Part shown: positions 28,940-38,334 of the stretch, piece after piece
Layout of the letters: each line of letters begins with the position of its first letter
Numbering within the stretch: the first letter of the stretch is position 1
DNA from: Allocoprococcus comes
GTDB lineage: Bacteria > Bacillota > Clostridia > Lachnospirales > Lachnospiraceae
Reading direction: 5' to 3'
DNA length: 64,000 nt
NCBI RefSeq assembly: GCF_013300725.1
Contig: NZ_JAAIMM010000011.1
Location: 38,651 to 102,650, forward strand
The notes under the pieces: generated by a model
What the model was told of the DNA's origin: nothing
The model's input: only the letters and a program-made list of their open reading frames with translations
The model's database searches: none
Made by a program: the position numbers and the translations under genes

Positions 28940-29868
28940 TATTCTACATCTCCAACAACAGCCCATCTCCAGAATGACTGATCATAATTGTATGTATGTT
29001 CAAATCCACACATTTCCATTACCAGCTGTGTATATGCCGAACGGATTCCTCCTGTACAATAAGTGACGATCTCATCATCTTTAGACAGTCCGGCATCCTC
29101 AAACATTTTTGTCAGTTCTTCATTGGATTTCAGATATCCTGCATCATCGAACAGATCTGTGTACCGGATATGAATTGCTCCCGGAAGGTGTCCTCCCTTT
29201 GCTTCATCATACAGAATTGCTCCATCATATTCTTCATCGGTACGCACATCCACAATTTTGTACTCGTCATAATTCTTCTGTAATTCTTCGGTTGTCATCA
29301 CATGGGAATAATCAATTTCATCGATTTTTACTTCTGCCGGTTCCGGCTTGGATGCAAGAAACTGTGTCTTAATTCCACTATCTTTCAACGCCTTCCATCC
29401 GCCATCTACCATCTTCACATCTTCATATCCGACCGCTCGGAGTTCCCAGAGAAGTCTCGCATCATCTCCCCATCCGTCTAAGGTCTCACCGATCAGAATA
29501 ATTTCTTTATCCTTTGTAATTCCAAGATTGCCAAGAGTCTCTTCCAGCTGTGCAGGCTCCTGTATGCACCCCCATTTCTCATCTCCCTGTTTTCCTTCTG
29601 TAATACTCCAGTCCTGCCATACCGTCGCAATTGCACCTTTTACAGTTCCAAGGATTGCCTTTTTTTCTCCTCTTCCATCTACAAACAACGTATTTTCATC
29701 TCCAACCTTGCTGATTGCATACTCCGGCTCAATGATCCACTCTCCCACAAAATGATTTTCATCAGCTTTCTCTGCCGTACTTTCTGTCTTCTGTTTCTGT
29801 CCACATCCTGTCAGACCAATCGCTGCAACAAGTAATACACTGCATAACCACTTTGCTCTTTTTCTCAT
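28939..29868 (-). CDS. Rhodanese-like sulfurtransferase lipoprotein, second paralogue
   Basis: A 309-residue lipoprotein with lipobox LTGC (Cys22), like its neighbour two genes away. The N-terminal rhodanese domain has IGETLDG in place of a Cys loop, so is inactive; the C-terminal domain has CTGGIRS (Cys271). The linker segment KIDEIDYSHVMTTEEL matches the other paralogue closely. It lies inside the polysaccharide operon, between the LCP gene (15-base gap) and a GT2 gene whose start overlaps its stop. This makes an envelope function likely. Sulfur donor and acceptor are unknown. Confidence 0.9.
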   Translation of the reverse strand: MRKRAKWLCSVLLVAAIGLTGCGQKQKTESTAEKADENHFVGEWIIEPEYAISKVGDENTLFVDGRGEKKAILGTVKGAIATVWQDWSITEGKQGDEKWGCIQEPAQLEETLGNLGITKDKEIILIGETLDGWGDDARLLWELRAVGYEDVKMVDGGWKALKDSGIKTQFLASKPEPAEVKIDEIDYSHVMTTEELQKNYDEYKIVDVRTDEEYDGAILYDEAKGGHLPGAIHIRYTDLFDDAGYLKSNEELTKMFEDAGLSKDDEIVTYCTGGIRSAYTQLVMEMCGFEHTYNYDQSFWRWAVVGDVE

Positions 29869-29883
29869 TTCCTTTTTCCTCCT

Positions 29884-31173
29884 TTAATCATCACCGTAAT
29901 AGTAATCTTCCTCATAGTAATCCGGTGGTGCTTCTGTATCCGGCTGCTGCGGTTCTGTCACCGTCAGTGAACCAGTGCTACTGTCTTCGGATGTACCACC
30001 AGAATCCGTTCCTGTATTTCCATCTTCCGTTACTTTTATATTTGTTTCTGTATGATTTGTTTCCTCAGATGTCTTATCTTCCGATTTTTCATCCTCTTTT
30101 TCAGTTTCGTCTGCTTCCTCATATTTTCCACTGGAAAGCGCATCGTTTATTTCATCATCAATTCCTTTTACCGTCCCGGATACCTGATAATCTGTATCTC
30201 CAAACAGGAACTGATGTACCTCGGCAACATTGGATGCCAGTGTATCTGCAATTTCTGTACTTCCCACTCCAGAAAGCATTTTGGAATATCTTACATTTGG
30301 AAATCCAAGTGTTTCACCTACTTTATATTTTTGAAAATCTTTCGCATAATTCAGAATTTCAGTAAAAGAAAAATTGGTTGCAATCTGTGGAAAAACACTG
30401 TCAGCAATCTTATTGATCGTCGTCAGATCCATCTGCTGCAGCTTCTGCATAATATTCAGAAGGACGATTCTCTGACGCACTGTACGCTGCGCATCTCCGC
30501 CATCTGTATAACGAATTCTCGCATACGAAACCGCCTGTACTCCATCCAGATGATAGGTTCCTCCGACCTCCGGTTCAATCTTCTTATAACTTTTTCCGGT
30601 TACTTCAGAAGTCTCTACACAATAGTTGTTCATATGGACTACTTCTGCATCAGTCAGTTCCAAATCCATTCCTCCCACCGCATCAATCACATCGACTAAA
30701 GCATTAAAATTCACAGATACATATTTCTCAATATTCATATCCATATTCTCATTCAGAAGTGCAACACCCCCGTCCGGCCCGAAATAGGAATAGGCAGCAT
30801 TCGCCTTATTATAGCTTCCATCTTTCAGCCGCATAAAAGTATCACGATACACCGATACCATCTTCACCTCATAAGTTTCCTGATTCAGACTTACAATCAT
30901 GATCGTATCACTGCGGTTTCCTTTATCCAGTGAACCGTCCCTAGAATCCAGTCCGAATACTGCCACATTCAGGTATCCACTCTTATGTTCCACCTCTTCT
31001 GTAATCGATTCCTTCAGTGTTTCTTTTTTTACTTCGATTTTCTGGATTTTGTTCACTTTGCTGGCAGCATAACCAAATACGGCACCTGCCATCCCCAGAA
31101 CAAGAATCAGCATCATGCAAATGATCCCAATAATCTTTTTCTTCCACGACCATCCTGCTATTTTTTTAAGCAT
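29884..31173 (-). CDS. LytR-CpsA-Psr (LCP) family protein
   Basis: Transfers undecaprenyl-linked glycans to peptidoglycan on the outer membrane face. An N-terminal basic segment and one TM helix (about 12-35) precede the LCP domain with GLDSRDGSLDKGNRSDTIMIVSL (positions about 75-97; the Arg-Ser-Asp region binds the pyrophosphate lipid), VSVYRDTF and YARIRYTDGGDAQRTVRQR (about 220). After about residue 345 comes a long Glu/Thr/Ser-rich disordered tail ending in a Tyr/Asp/Glu cluster. The ATG at 31173 has GGAG 8 bases before it; the frame overlaps the upstream GT gene by 8 bases. Confidence 0.92.
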   Translation of the reverse strand: MLKKIAGWSWKKKIIGIICMMLILVLGMAGAVFGYAASKVNKIQKIEVKKETLKESITEEVEHKSGYLNVAVFGLDSRDGSLDKGNRSDTIMIVSLNQETYEVKMVSVYRDTFMRLKDGSYNKANAAYSYFGPDGGVALLNENMDMNIEKYVSVNFNALVDVIDAVGGMDLELTDAEVVHMNNYCVETSEVTGKSYKKIEPEVGGTYHLDGVQAVSYARIRYTDGGDAQRTVRQRIVLLNIMQKLQQMDLTTINKIADSVFPQIATNFSFTEILNYAKDFQKYKVGETLGFPNVRYSKMLSGVGSTEIADTLASNVAEVHQFLFGDTDYQVSGTVKGIDDEINDALSSGKYEEADETEKEDEKSEDKTSEETNHTETNIKVTEDGNTGTDSGGTSEDSSTGSLTVTEPQQPDTEAPPDYYEEDYYYGDD

Positions 31174-32101
31174 CCTCATCACTCCTTTCTATCCAGTAAT
31201 TGCGATTCAATGTCAGTTTCATGATGAGACTTTCCGGTAATCGTCCGTAATGTTTTCCCATCTGGTAGCCCAGATATTTGCACCCGCTTTCCACAAACAG
31301 CTGCATAATCTGCAAATATTTTCTTTCTTTTAATAGCTTTTTCACAAGTGTGCAAATCAGGTGCATGCCTTCTTTTTCTGACTTTACTTTTCCAAATATT
31401 TCCGGATGACATGCCTGCGATACCCCCTGATCAAAATTTCTCCTTATCAGCTCTCTGTAAGTATACTCATGAGAATGTATCACCCGTGCATCTGCTTTAT
31501 AAATAATCTTCCATCCACTTCGGACTGCTCCTGCCGCAAAGATCAGATCTTCATTGAAGATGACCGGATATGGAAATCCTCCCAGCTCCAGATAGGTTTC
31601 TTTCCGGTAAGCAGCGCACACATTGGAGCAAAAATAAGTTTTTATTCCAAGCTCTGGCAGATCCTTCTGCGATTTCATCCGGCTTCTGTTCGGATAATTA
31701 AATGTTCTTGTATATCGTTCCAGCAGAGGGCTTTTCTTCTCCGGTATCTGTCTGGCATAAGCTGCCACAGCATCCGGATGTTCCTTTAATGCTTCTGAAA
31801 GCTTTTCCAAAAGAAACAGATCTGCCGGAACTGCATCCTGGGTCATCATAACCACAATATCTGCATCCGACATCCGAATCCCCAGATCTCTGGTTCTTCC
31901 ATGATCAAATTCTTTTTCCAGAATCGGAATCTCTGTAACGGAAACCCTGTCTTTACAAACCGAAACATCCAGCTTTATCCCATCTCTGGTATGCAGCAGA
32001 ATAATTTGTTCTGGAAGATATGTCTGTCTGCTAAGTCCATATAATACTTTATGTAGTTTTTCTGTCGGTCTGTAGACCGGTATGATCACATCTATCTTCA
32101 T
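31166..32101 (-). CDS. Family 2 glycosyltransferase, rhamnosyltransferase-like
   Basis: A 311-residue GT2 with IDVIIPVYRP at the N-terminus, GRTRDLGIRMSDADIVVMMTQDAVPAD (about 92-118, with the DXD-like QDA) and FNEDLIFAAGAVRSGWKIIY (about 182-201). These are typical of bacterial rhamnosyltransferases, in keeping with the rfb genes nearby. Its ATG overlaps the stop of the polyprenyl transferase gene as ATGA (4 bases). Linkage specificity cannot be read from sequence. Confidence 0.88.
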   Translation of the reverse strand: MKIDVIIPVYRPTEKLHKVLYGLSRQTYLPEQIILLHTRDGIKLDVSVCKDRVSVTEIPILEKEFDHGRTRDLGIRMSDADIVVMMTQDAVPADLFLLEKLSEALKEHPDAVAAYARQIPEKKSPLLERYTRTFNYPNRSRMKSQKDLPELGIKTYFCSNVCAAYRKETYLELGGFPYPVIFNEDLIFAAGAVRSGWKIIYKADARVIHSHEYTYRELIRRNFDQGVSQACHPEIFGKVKSEKEGMHLICTLVKKLLKERKYLQIMQLFVESGCKYLGYQMGKHYGRLPESLIMKLTLNRNYWIERSDEDA

Positions 32102-33447
32102 CTTCCGTTAAAAAACCCTTTAAAAAATGTCAGAACCAATATTTTCAAATCAAGTCCCATTGTCCAGTTTTCAATATAGTAAAGATCATATTCGATCCGC
32201 TTCTCAATGGAAGTGTCTCCACGGTATCCATTAATCTGCGCCCAGCCAGTCATTCCCGGACGCACCTGATGTTTTACCATATAACGTGGAATTTCATCCC
32301 GGAACTTTTGCACAAACTGTGGCCTTTCCGGTCTTGGCCCTACCAGACTCATCTCTCCTTTCAGCACATTAAAAAGCTGCGGCAGTTCATCAATACTCGT
32401 CCTGCGGATCAGCTTTCCAACCGGTGTAACCCTCGGATCATTCCTGGTAGACCATTCTGTTTTTTCCTCTTCTTCATCCTGCATGATCATAGACCGAAAT
32501 TTGTACATATAAAACACCTGATTATGCAGTCCAACTCTTTCCTGCCGGTAGATCACACTTCCTTCCTCTGTAAAGGCAACCACCATCGCAGTAAGCAGCA
32601 TGACCGGTGAAAAAAGGATGATTGCAACCATTGCTCCAATCAGATCGACTGCCCTCTTTGCCGCTCTGTTTCGCATGATATTCAGCGGAACTCTGCGGAC
32701 ATGGATCACCGGAATCCCCTGCACATCCTCAATATAAGGTCTGGTAGAAATCACCTTTCCAAAATCAGGAATCATTTTCGTGTGCACCCCTGCCTTCTCA
32801 CAGACATCCACAATCCGCTCCAGTTTCCCATAATCCTCTGCACGAAGCGCGATCACAACCTCATCCAGTTCATTCTCCTCCAGTATTCTTTCCAGTTTCT
32901 CTTCATCTTTCAGATGGGCAAACACATGATATCCCCACTTTGGATTCTGTCTTAGTTTGTCCATATACTTTTCTGCCGCCTGACTCTCTCCGATCATAAG
33001 AATATGTTTCTGATTCCGTCCCTGCTTTCGCATTTTCCACAAGATTGTGCGAATCAGATATCTAGAAGCAAATTCCAGCGAGATGTTTATAAAAAAGAAA
33101 ATACACAGCATCTGTCTTGAAAAATGCTCCTGCTTTATAAAATAAAGTACCACGATAAAGATCATAAATCCAATTCCATTGGCACGGATGATATCCCACA
33201 GCTCCTTACGGTAACTTTTTACCCTCCTCGGCATATAAAGCTGAAAAATACTATACAAAAGCAGATATCCAGGAATTATAAAAAACAGAGCTGAAAAATA
33301 CGTTTTCGCCGGCAGGATTCCTGCATCCTGCACAAAAATCACGCTCCTGAATCTCAGATACCATGAGAAAAGATATGCGGCAGCAATAATTCCTGCATCC
33401 ACACATACCTGCGCTTTATTTAACATTCGCTGATTGTTCTTTATCAA
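32098..33447 (-). CDS. Exopolysaccharide polyprenyl glycosylphosphotransferase
   Basis: Membrane enzyme that starts glycan synthesis by moving a sugar-1-phosphate to undecaprenyl phosphate. Four or five N-terminal TM helices (to about 145), a CoA-binding-like Rossmann region (about 146-250), one more TM (about 275-297) and the conserved catalytic domain with GSVIYRQERVGLHNQVFYMYKFRSM (start about 306), RRTSIDELPQLFNVLKGEMSLVGPRPERP and a C-terminal YDLYYIENW motif. This is the WbaJ/WcaJ/EpsL-type PF02397 domain. 449 residues, full length. Confidence 0.94.
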   Translation of the reverse strand: MIKNNQRMLNKAQVCVDAGIIAAAYLFSWYLRFRSVIFVQDAGILPAKTYFSALFFIIPGYLLLYSIFQLYMPRRVKSYRKELWDIIRANGIGFMIFIVVLYFIKQEHFSRQMLCIFFFINISLEFASRYLIRTILWKMRKQGRNQKHILMIGESQAAEKYMDKLRQNPKWGYHVFAHLKDEEKLERILEENELDEVVIALRAEDYGKLERIVDVCEKAGVHTKMIPDFGKVISTRPYIEDVQGIPVIHVRRVPLNIMRNRAAKRAVDLIGAMVAIILFSPVMLLTAMVVAFTEEGSVIYRQERVGLHNQVFYMYKFRSMIMQDEEEEKTEWSTRNDPRVTPVGKLIRRTSIDELPQLFNVLKGEMSLVGPRPERPQFVQKFRDEIPRYMVKHQVRPGMTGWAQINGYRGDTSIEKRIEYDLYYIENWTMGLDLKILVLTFFKGFFNGR

Positions 33448-33465
33448 AATACCACCATCTTTTCT

Positions 33466-35259
33466 CTATCCATCTTCTTTTTCACGCAAAGAATAATCAC
33501 ACTTCACCAGCGTAAGATTGGGATTGTACATCGGATCTCCTTTTTCCATGATTTCAGACCAGGTCCGGCGTACATAATTAATCTCACACTGATATCTTCT
33601 GATCTTTTCCTCATTATCCTCTGCACCTCTCGATCTGGATTCATAATGATACAGTTCTACATAAGGGTCATATACTACAAGATATCCACATCTGCGTACC
33701 TTCAGACAGAAATCAATATCATTGAACGCCACTGCAAGCCGCTCCTCAAATCCACCCACTTCTTCATATACGGAACGTTTTACCATCATACATGCTGCTG
33801 TCACCGCTGACAGATCCTGCTGGGTACTTGCTTTGTGCAGATACCCGGAATAACCTTTTGGAAGTCCCCGGAACATATTACCGGCAATTCCCCTAATCCC
33901 AACAACGACTCCTGCATGCTGTACCTGACCACCCGGATAATAAAGCTTTGCTCCGACAATCCCGACTTCCTTTCTCTGGCAGTTCGCAAGCATTTCTTCC
34001 AGCCAGTCCTTTCCGATCACTTCCGTATCATTATTCAGAAGTACCAGATATTCTCCACTGGTCTGTCTTACTGCGAAATTATTGATTGCCGAATAATTAA
34101 ATGGGCCCTCCCATCTCAGGATTCGAATATGGTCCGATTTTATTTTATCATAGTAAGCAAATGTTTCTGTCTTTTCACTGTTATTTTCAATAATCGTAAT
34201 CTCATAATTCTTATAAGTCGATCCGGAAATGGACTGCAGGCATTTCTCCAAATCTTTTACATGATCTTTATTTGGAATCAGAATGGAAATCATCGGATTT
34301 CCCTGCACCTTATACTGGACACGATAAAACCCTCTGTCCAGTTCCGGCAAAACTTCTGCCTGTTCACCGCATCTCGTAAGATGGGCTTCTATGGCACGCT
34401 GTCCAGCCTCAAATGCATAAGCTTTACTGATCGGATTGTCCGCAGTAGAAACCTGATGTACCCTCCAATGATAAAGAATCCGCGGCACATGCGCCGTTAT
34501 CGTTTTTTCCACACACCTGAAAACCAGATCGTAATCCTGCGCTCCGTCAAATTCACTTCTTAGTCCACCAACTTCTTCGATCAAACTTTTTCTTATCACA
34601 CAAAAATGACAGATATAATTATTTGCCCGCAACAGATCCAGATTGAAATCCGGTTTAAAATGCGGCTGAAAATGTTTTTTCAGATCTGCTGTCACTTTGT
34701 CCTCATCGGAATAAAGAAGTCCGGTCTCCGGATATTCATTCAGTTTCTTTACCATCTCATACAATGCATCTGGCGCAAGCAGATCATCCTGATCCAGAAA
34801 ACCAATATAGGTTCCGGCAACTTCCTTTATCGCTGCATTTGTATTTTCAGAAATTCCTCTGTTTTCACGCATTCCGATCAGACGGACAGTTTTTCCTTTA
34901 AACACATCCTCTTCGAGAATTTCTTCTATTCTACGTCTCTCTTCATCCGGAACAGCCATACAGAGTTCCCAGTTTTTATAAGTCTGCCGGCATACCGACA
35001 AAAGCATCTGTCTCAAAAACTCTTCCGGTGCCTGATATACCGGAACGACAATACTGATCAGAGGTGCATACGAAAACGCTTCCTGTCTTTGTCTTTCCAG
35101 TTCTTCTTTTGTCCGCCTGTGATTCTGATACCATTTTTCATAATCAATCTTATGAAAACGGATCCTTTCTTTTAAACGTATCAGAAACTCTTTTGGTCCA
35201 AAATACCGAAGATATACCAGTCCTTTTTTTACCCGATACAGAGACATTTTATTGAACAT
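33466..35259 (-). CDS. Glycosyltransferase with two GT2 domains
   Basis: A 597-residue protein with tandem GT-A domains. The first (about 65-290) starts SIVVPVYQAP and contains GFLDQDDLL; the second (about 320-560) starts SILIPNKDH and contains LLNNDTEVI, each supplying a DXD-like metal site. An N-terminal region of about 60 residues precedes them. It is paralogous to the next gene upstream (35263-37719), sharing motifs such as LSAVTAACMM and EVGGF. Two-domain rhamnosyltransferases of this type polymerise or side-chain rhamnose polysaccharides. Only 3 bases separate the two genes. Confidence 0.9.
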   Translation of the reverse strand: MFNKMSLYRVKKGLVYLRYFGPKEFLIRLKERIRFHKIDYEKWYQNHRRTKEELERQRQEAFSYAPLISIVVPVYQAPEEFLRQMLLSVCRQTYKNWELCMAVPDEERRRIEEILEEDVFKGKTVRLIGMRENRGISENTNAAIKEVAGTYIGFLDQDDLLAPDALYEMVKKLNEYPETGLLYSDEDKVTADLKKHFQPHFKPDFNLDLLRANNYICHFCVIRKSLIEEVGGLRSEFDGAQDYDLVFRCVEKTITAHVPRILYHWRVHQVSTADNPISKAYAFEAGQRAIEAHLTRCGEQAEVLPELDRGFYRVQYKVQGNPMISILIPNKDHVKDLEKCLQSISGSTYKNYEITIIENNSEKTETFAYYDKIKSDHIRILRWEGPFNYSAINNFAVRQTSGEYLVLLNNDTEVIGKDWLEEMLANCQRKEVGIVGAKLYYPGGQVQHAGVVVGIRGIAGNMFRGLPKGYSGYLHKASTQQDLSAVTAACMMVKRSVYEEVGGFEERLAVAFNDIDFCLKVRRCGYLVVYDPYVELYHYESRSRGAEDNEEKIRRYQCEINYVRRTWSEIMEKGDPMYNPNLTLVKCDYSLREKEDG

Positions 35260-35262
35260 CTC

Positions 35263-37719
35263 CTATCTCCTCTCCACTTTTGCCAGATGATTCAGTCCAA
35301 AGTCATTATGATCCAGTGTCAGATTCGGACTGTAATACGGATCTCCTTTTTCCAGAAGTTCTTTCCACCTAGTTTGAAACAATTTAATTTCTCTGTTAAA
35401 ACGTTCTATTTTCTCTTCTGTGTCTTCATATCCTCTTGACTTTGACTCATAATGGATCAGTTCTGCATATGGATCATATACGATCAGATATCCCGCTTTC
35501 CGTATTTTCAGGCACAGATCTACATCATTAAATGCCACCGCAAACTTCGGATCAAATCCTCCGACTTCTTCATACACCCGTTTTTTTATCATCATACAGG
35601 CTGCGGTCACTGCACTCAGATCATGGATCACCTGCGCCCTCGCAAAATATCCCGGCGAATCTCCGTCCATTCCAAGGAATGCATGTCCTGCCACTCCTCC
35701 AAGCCCAATGATCACCCCTCCATGCTGAAGCGTTCCATCTTCATAATACATTCTCGCCCCGACAGCACCTACATCTTCCCGCATACAATAGCTCAGCATT
35801 TCTTTAATACAGTCACTGCCGATCATTTCTGTATCGTTGTTCAGGAACAGCAGATATTCTCCGGCCGCATGATCAATTCCATACTGATTGATCTCCGGAT
35901 AATTGAATCCTTCTCCTTTCCAGTACAGAACCTTAACTTTGGGATACTCATGCATGATTCTTCTGTAATCTTTAAACGTTTTCTTTTTCTGGCTGTTATT
36001 TTCTACAACAAGAATTTCTATATTCTCATAAGTATTTCTTTCCCGGATCGATCGCAGACATTTGATCAGATCATCCGTGTGATCTTTATTCGGAATAATG
36101 ACCGATACCTTAGGTGTTTGCTTCACCGGATATTTTGTCCGGTACATTCCCGGATACTTCGTTGGAATGACTTCTGCTTCAATTCCCATTCTTCTGTAAT
36201 GCGCTCTTACCGCTTTTGCACCTGCATCCACAATATAGGATTTATTCTCTGCACTGTCAGCTGTAGATCCCTCGCATGCCCTCCAGTGATAAAGTACTCT
36301 CGGTATATGCCGGATCTTATCGGTATTTTCAACACACCGGAGCACAAAATCATAGTCTTGTGCACCATCGTACTCACCATCAAGCTTTCCTGCCGCCTGA
36401 TATAACTCCTTTTTTACGACTACCAGGTGACAGAAATAATTTGTTGTACAAAGCATATCCAAATTAAAATCCGATTTGAAATGAGGGAAGAAATACTCTT
36501 CTCCATCCATCGTAATCTTATCTTCATCCGTATAAATAAGCTCTGTATCCGGATATTCATTCACTTCAGCCACACACTCATACAATGCATCCGGTGTCAG
36601 CAGGTCATCATGATCCATAAATGCAATGTAATCCCCCGTTGCCATATCCAGTGCCACATTTGTATTGTCTGAAATATGCAGCTGTTTTTTATTATTCTTC
36701 ACTTGGATCCGGCTATCCTTCTTTGTATACTCTTTCAGAATTTCTGCAATAGGTGAATCTTCCCCACTTCCATCTGAGAGGCAGAGTTCCCAGTTCTGAT
36801 AGGATTGTCTTCTTACAGAATCCAGCATTTCCCGCAGATATCTTTCCGGTGTCCGGTAAAGAGGAACAACAATCGAAATCTTCGGCATCCGGGTAAATTG
36901 CTTTCTCTTCTGCCGGTACAGTCTGATCCTGGACGGCTCATGTCTTCGCAGCCATTCTTCATACTCTGTACCGTTTTTCCCACTCAATTTGTCACCCGCC
37001 CTGATAAACGCTGCACGGATTCCAAACTGACGATAATAGATTCTGACTTTGCGAAAATCATCCAGCATTTTCTGACGTCGCAGTTTTCTTTTGAGATTCA
37101 TGATCTCTTCCGCATTTTTCTCTTCTTCTTCAAAGCATACTTCCAGTTTTCGCGGAATACCTTCCTCATAAAATGCCTTAAACCCGGCAATCTCTTCCTT
37201 TTTACATTCCGGATACTCTCGCAGCACATCCAGACGCCGGATTTTTTCTTCTTTCATCTCCAGTTCATTCTGATTCTCATCCAGAAACCGAATCGATGCA
37301 TTTTTCCTGCTATAATACCATCCCTCGACTGAAAATCCTTTTTCTTCAGTATTCACCTTATCTATGCTGTTTGCCAGCCATTTCTCCAGGTTCTTCAATT
37401 CACTGACTGCAAAGGTCTTCATCAATTCTTCTTTTCCACAATACGACTGCAATACTTCCAGTCTGGACGCTTCTCTCCAGTCTTTCGGAAGATGTATCCA
37501 AAGAAAAAACTGTTTGGTTATAAGTCTTTTTCTTATCTTACGGAACTTCAACGGATGAAGACGGATTCCATCCGTTGTATAAAATAGTTTCTTTCCATCC
37601 AGCCGGATTTCAATCCGGTTTCCATCTGGTCTGTTATCCAGAAAATATCCCGTAATAAGTAATCTGTCTTTTTCTTTTACATGAAACCGACATGTTGCGA
37701 TATAAAAAGCATTTTCCAT
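35263..37719 (-). CDS. Large glycosyltransferase with two GT2 domains and N-terminal extension
   Basis: 818 residues. The N-terminal 245 residues form an extension without recognised motifs (charged, with beta-rich segments and a KRKLRRQK basic patch). Tandem GT2 domains follow: one starting SIVVPLYRTP near 283 with FMDHDDLLTP, the second starting SVIIPNKDH near 545 with FLNNDTEMIG. Strong similarity to the downstream gene over the GT regions points to gene duplication. Likely builds the rhamnose backbone or branches at the inner membrane face. Confidence 0.9.
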   Translation of the reverse strand: MENAFYIATCRFHVKEKDRLLITGYFLDNRPDGNRIEIRLDGKKLFYTTDGIRLHPLKFRKIRKRLITKQFFLWIHLPKDWREASRLEVLQSYCGKEELMKTFAVSELKNLEKWLANSIDKVNTEEKGFSVEGWYYSRKNASIRFLDENQNELEMKEEKIRRLDVLREYPECKKEEIAGFKAFYEEGIPRKLEVCFEEEEKNAEEIMNLKRKLRRQKMLDDFRKVRIYYRQFGIRAAFIRAGDKLSGKNGTEYEEWLRRHEPSRIRLYRQKRKQFTRMPKISIVVPLYRTPERYLREMLDSVRRQSYQNWELCLSDGSGEDSPIAEILKEYTKKDSRIQVKNNKKQLHISDNTNVALDMATGDYIAFMDHDDLLTPDALYECVAEVNEYPDTELIYTDEDKITMDGEEYFFPHFKSDFNLDMLCTTNYFCHLVVVKKELYQAAGKLDGEYDGAQDYDFVLRCVENTDKIRHIPRVLYHWRACEGSTADSAENKSYIVDAGAKAVRAHYRRMGIEAEVIPTKYPGMYRTKYPVKQTPKVSVIIPNKDHTDDLIKCLRSIRERNTYENIEILVVENNSQKKKTFKDYRRIMHEYPKVKVLYWKGEGFNYPEINQYGIDHAAGEYLLFLNNDTEMIGSDCIKEMLSYCMREDVGAVGARMYYEDGTLQHGGVIIGLGGVAGHAFLGMDGDSPGYFARAQVIHDLSAVTAACMMIKKRVYEEVGGFDPKFAVAFNDVDLCLKIRKAGYLIVYDPYAELIHYESKSRGYEDTEEKIERFNREIKLFQTRWKELLEKGDPYYSPNLTLDHNDFGLNHLAKVERR

Positions 37720-37743
37720 TTTTCAAGTCCTCTCACTTCCACA

Positions 37744-38325
37744 CTATCTGGAAAATAACCAGTTCAAAAACTGAAAGAAAACACAGATATACAATACTAA
37801 CAGCAGAAATACGCAAAATGTTTCTATATCAAACCGATATGTAACCGTCTTTAAAATTAAAGTTCCTTCACTTTCTTCACTATTTATTTTCAAATTTGTT
37901 CCTTCCTCTGATGTCTTTTCCGTATAAAGTGCAATAGAATCTTTTTCAAATACTACTTTATACGCCTTCCCTCTGCATCTGCTTACCGTATCAAACGAAA
38001 ATTCATTGAATTTGCCCGTTTTTATATCTCTCACCTTCTTCACAGATTCCGCAACCGTTTCTCCATTTTCACAATCCTGAAGATAAATTCGGATCTCTGT
38101 TTCTGGATCTTCCTGCAAATTCTGGCATTTCACCTGGATTCCATCCAGTGTCTCCTCCTCACAGACAAATTCCTGCGATATCTGATCCTGCGACACATCC
38201 ATCATGACATACTGGTCATTTTCTATCATCCGGTCATAAATCGCATGCGTCTTATGAACATGTCCATAAACAAATGCAAGCAGAATCAGCACAATAACTG
38301 CTGCCAACTTTTTTACTTTTCTCAT
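37744..38325 (-). CDS. Small envelope protein of the glycan operon, unknown function
   Basis: Not recognised. The 193-residue protein has an N-terminal TM helix (about 6-24) and a C-terminal TM helix (about 170-190) flanking a roughly 140-residue outer domain that is acidic, beta-rich and contains four cysteines (in the segments FVCEEE, VKCQNL, QDCENG and SRCRGK). The topology puts the domain outside the cell. It sits between the exporter ATPase gene (9-base gap) and the large GT gene (24 bases), so probably assists glycan export or modification. Confidence 0.75.
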   Translation of the reverse strand: MRKVKKLAAVIVLILLAFVYGHVHKTHAIYDRMIENDQYVMMDVSQDQISQEFVCEEETLDGIQVKCQNLQEDPETEIRIYLQDCENGETVAESVKKVRDIKTGKFNEFSFDTVSRCRGKAYKVVFEKDSIALYTEKTSEEGTNLKINSEESEGTLILKTVTYRFDIETFCVFLLLVLYICVFFQFLNWLFSR

Positions 38326-38334
38326 TTTTCCCTC

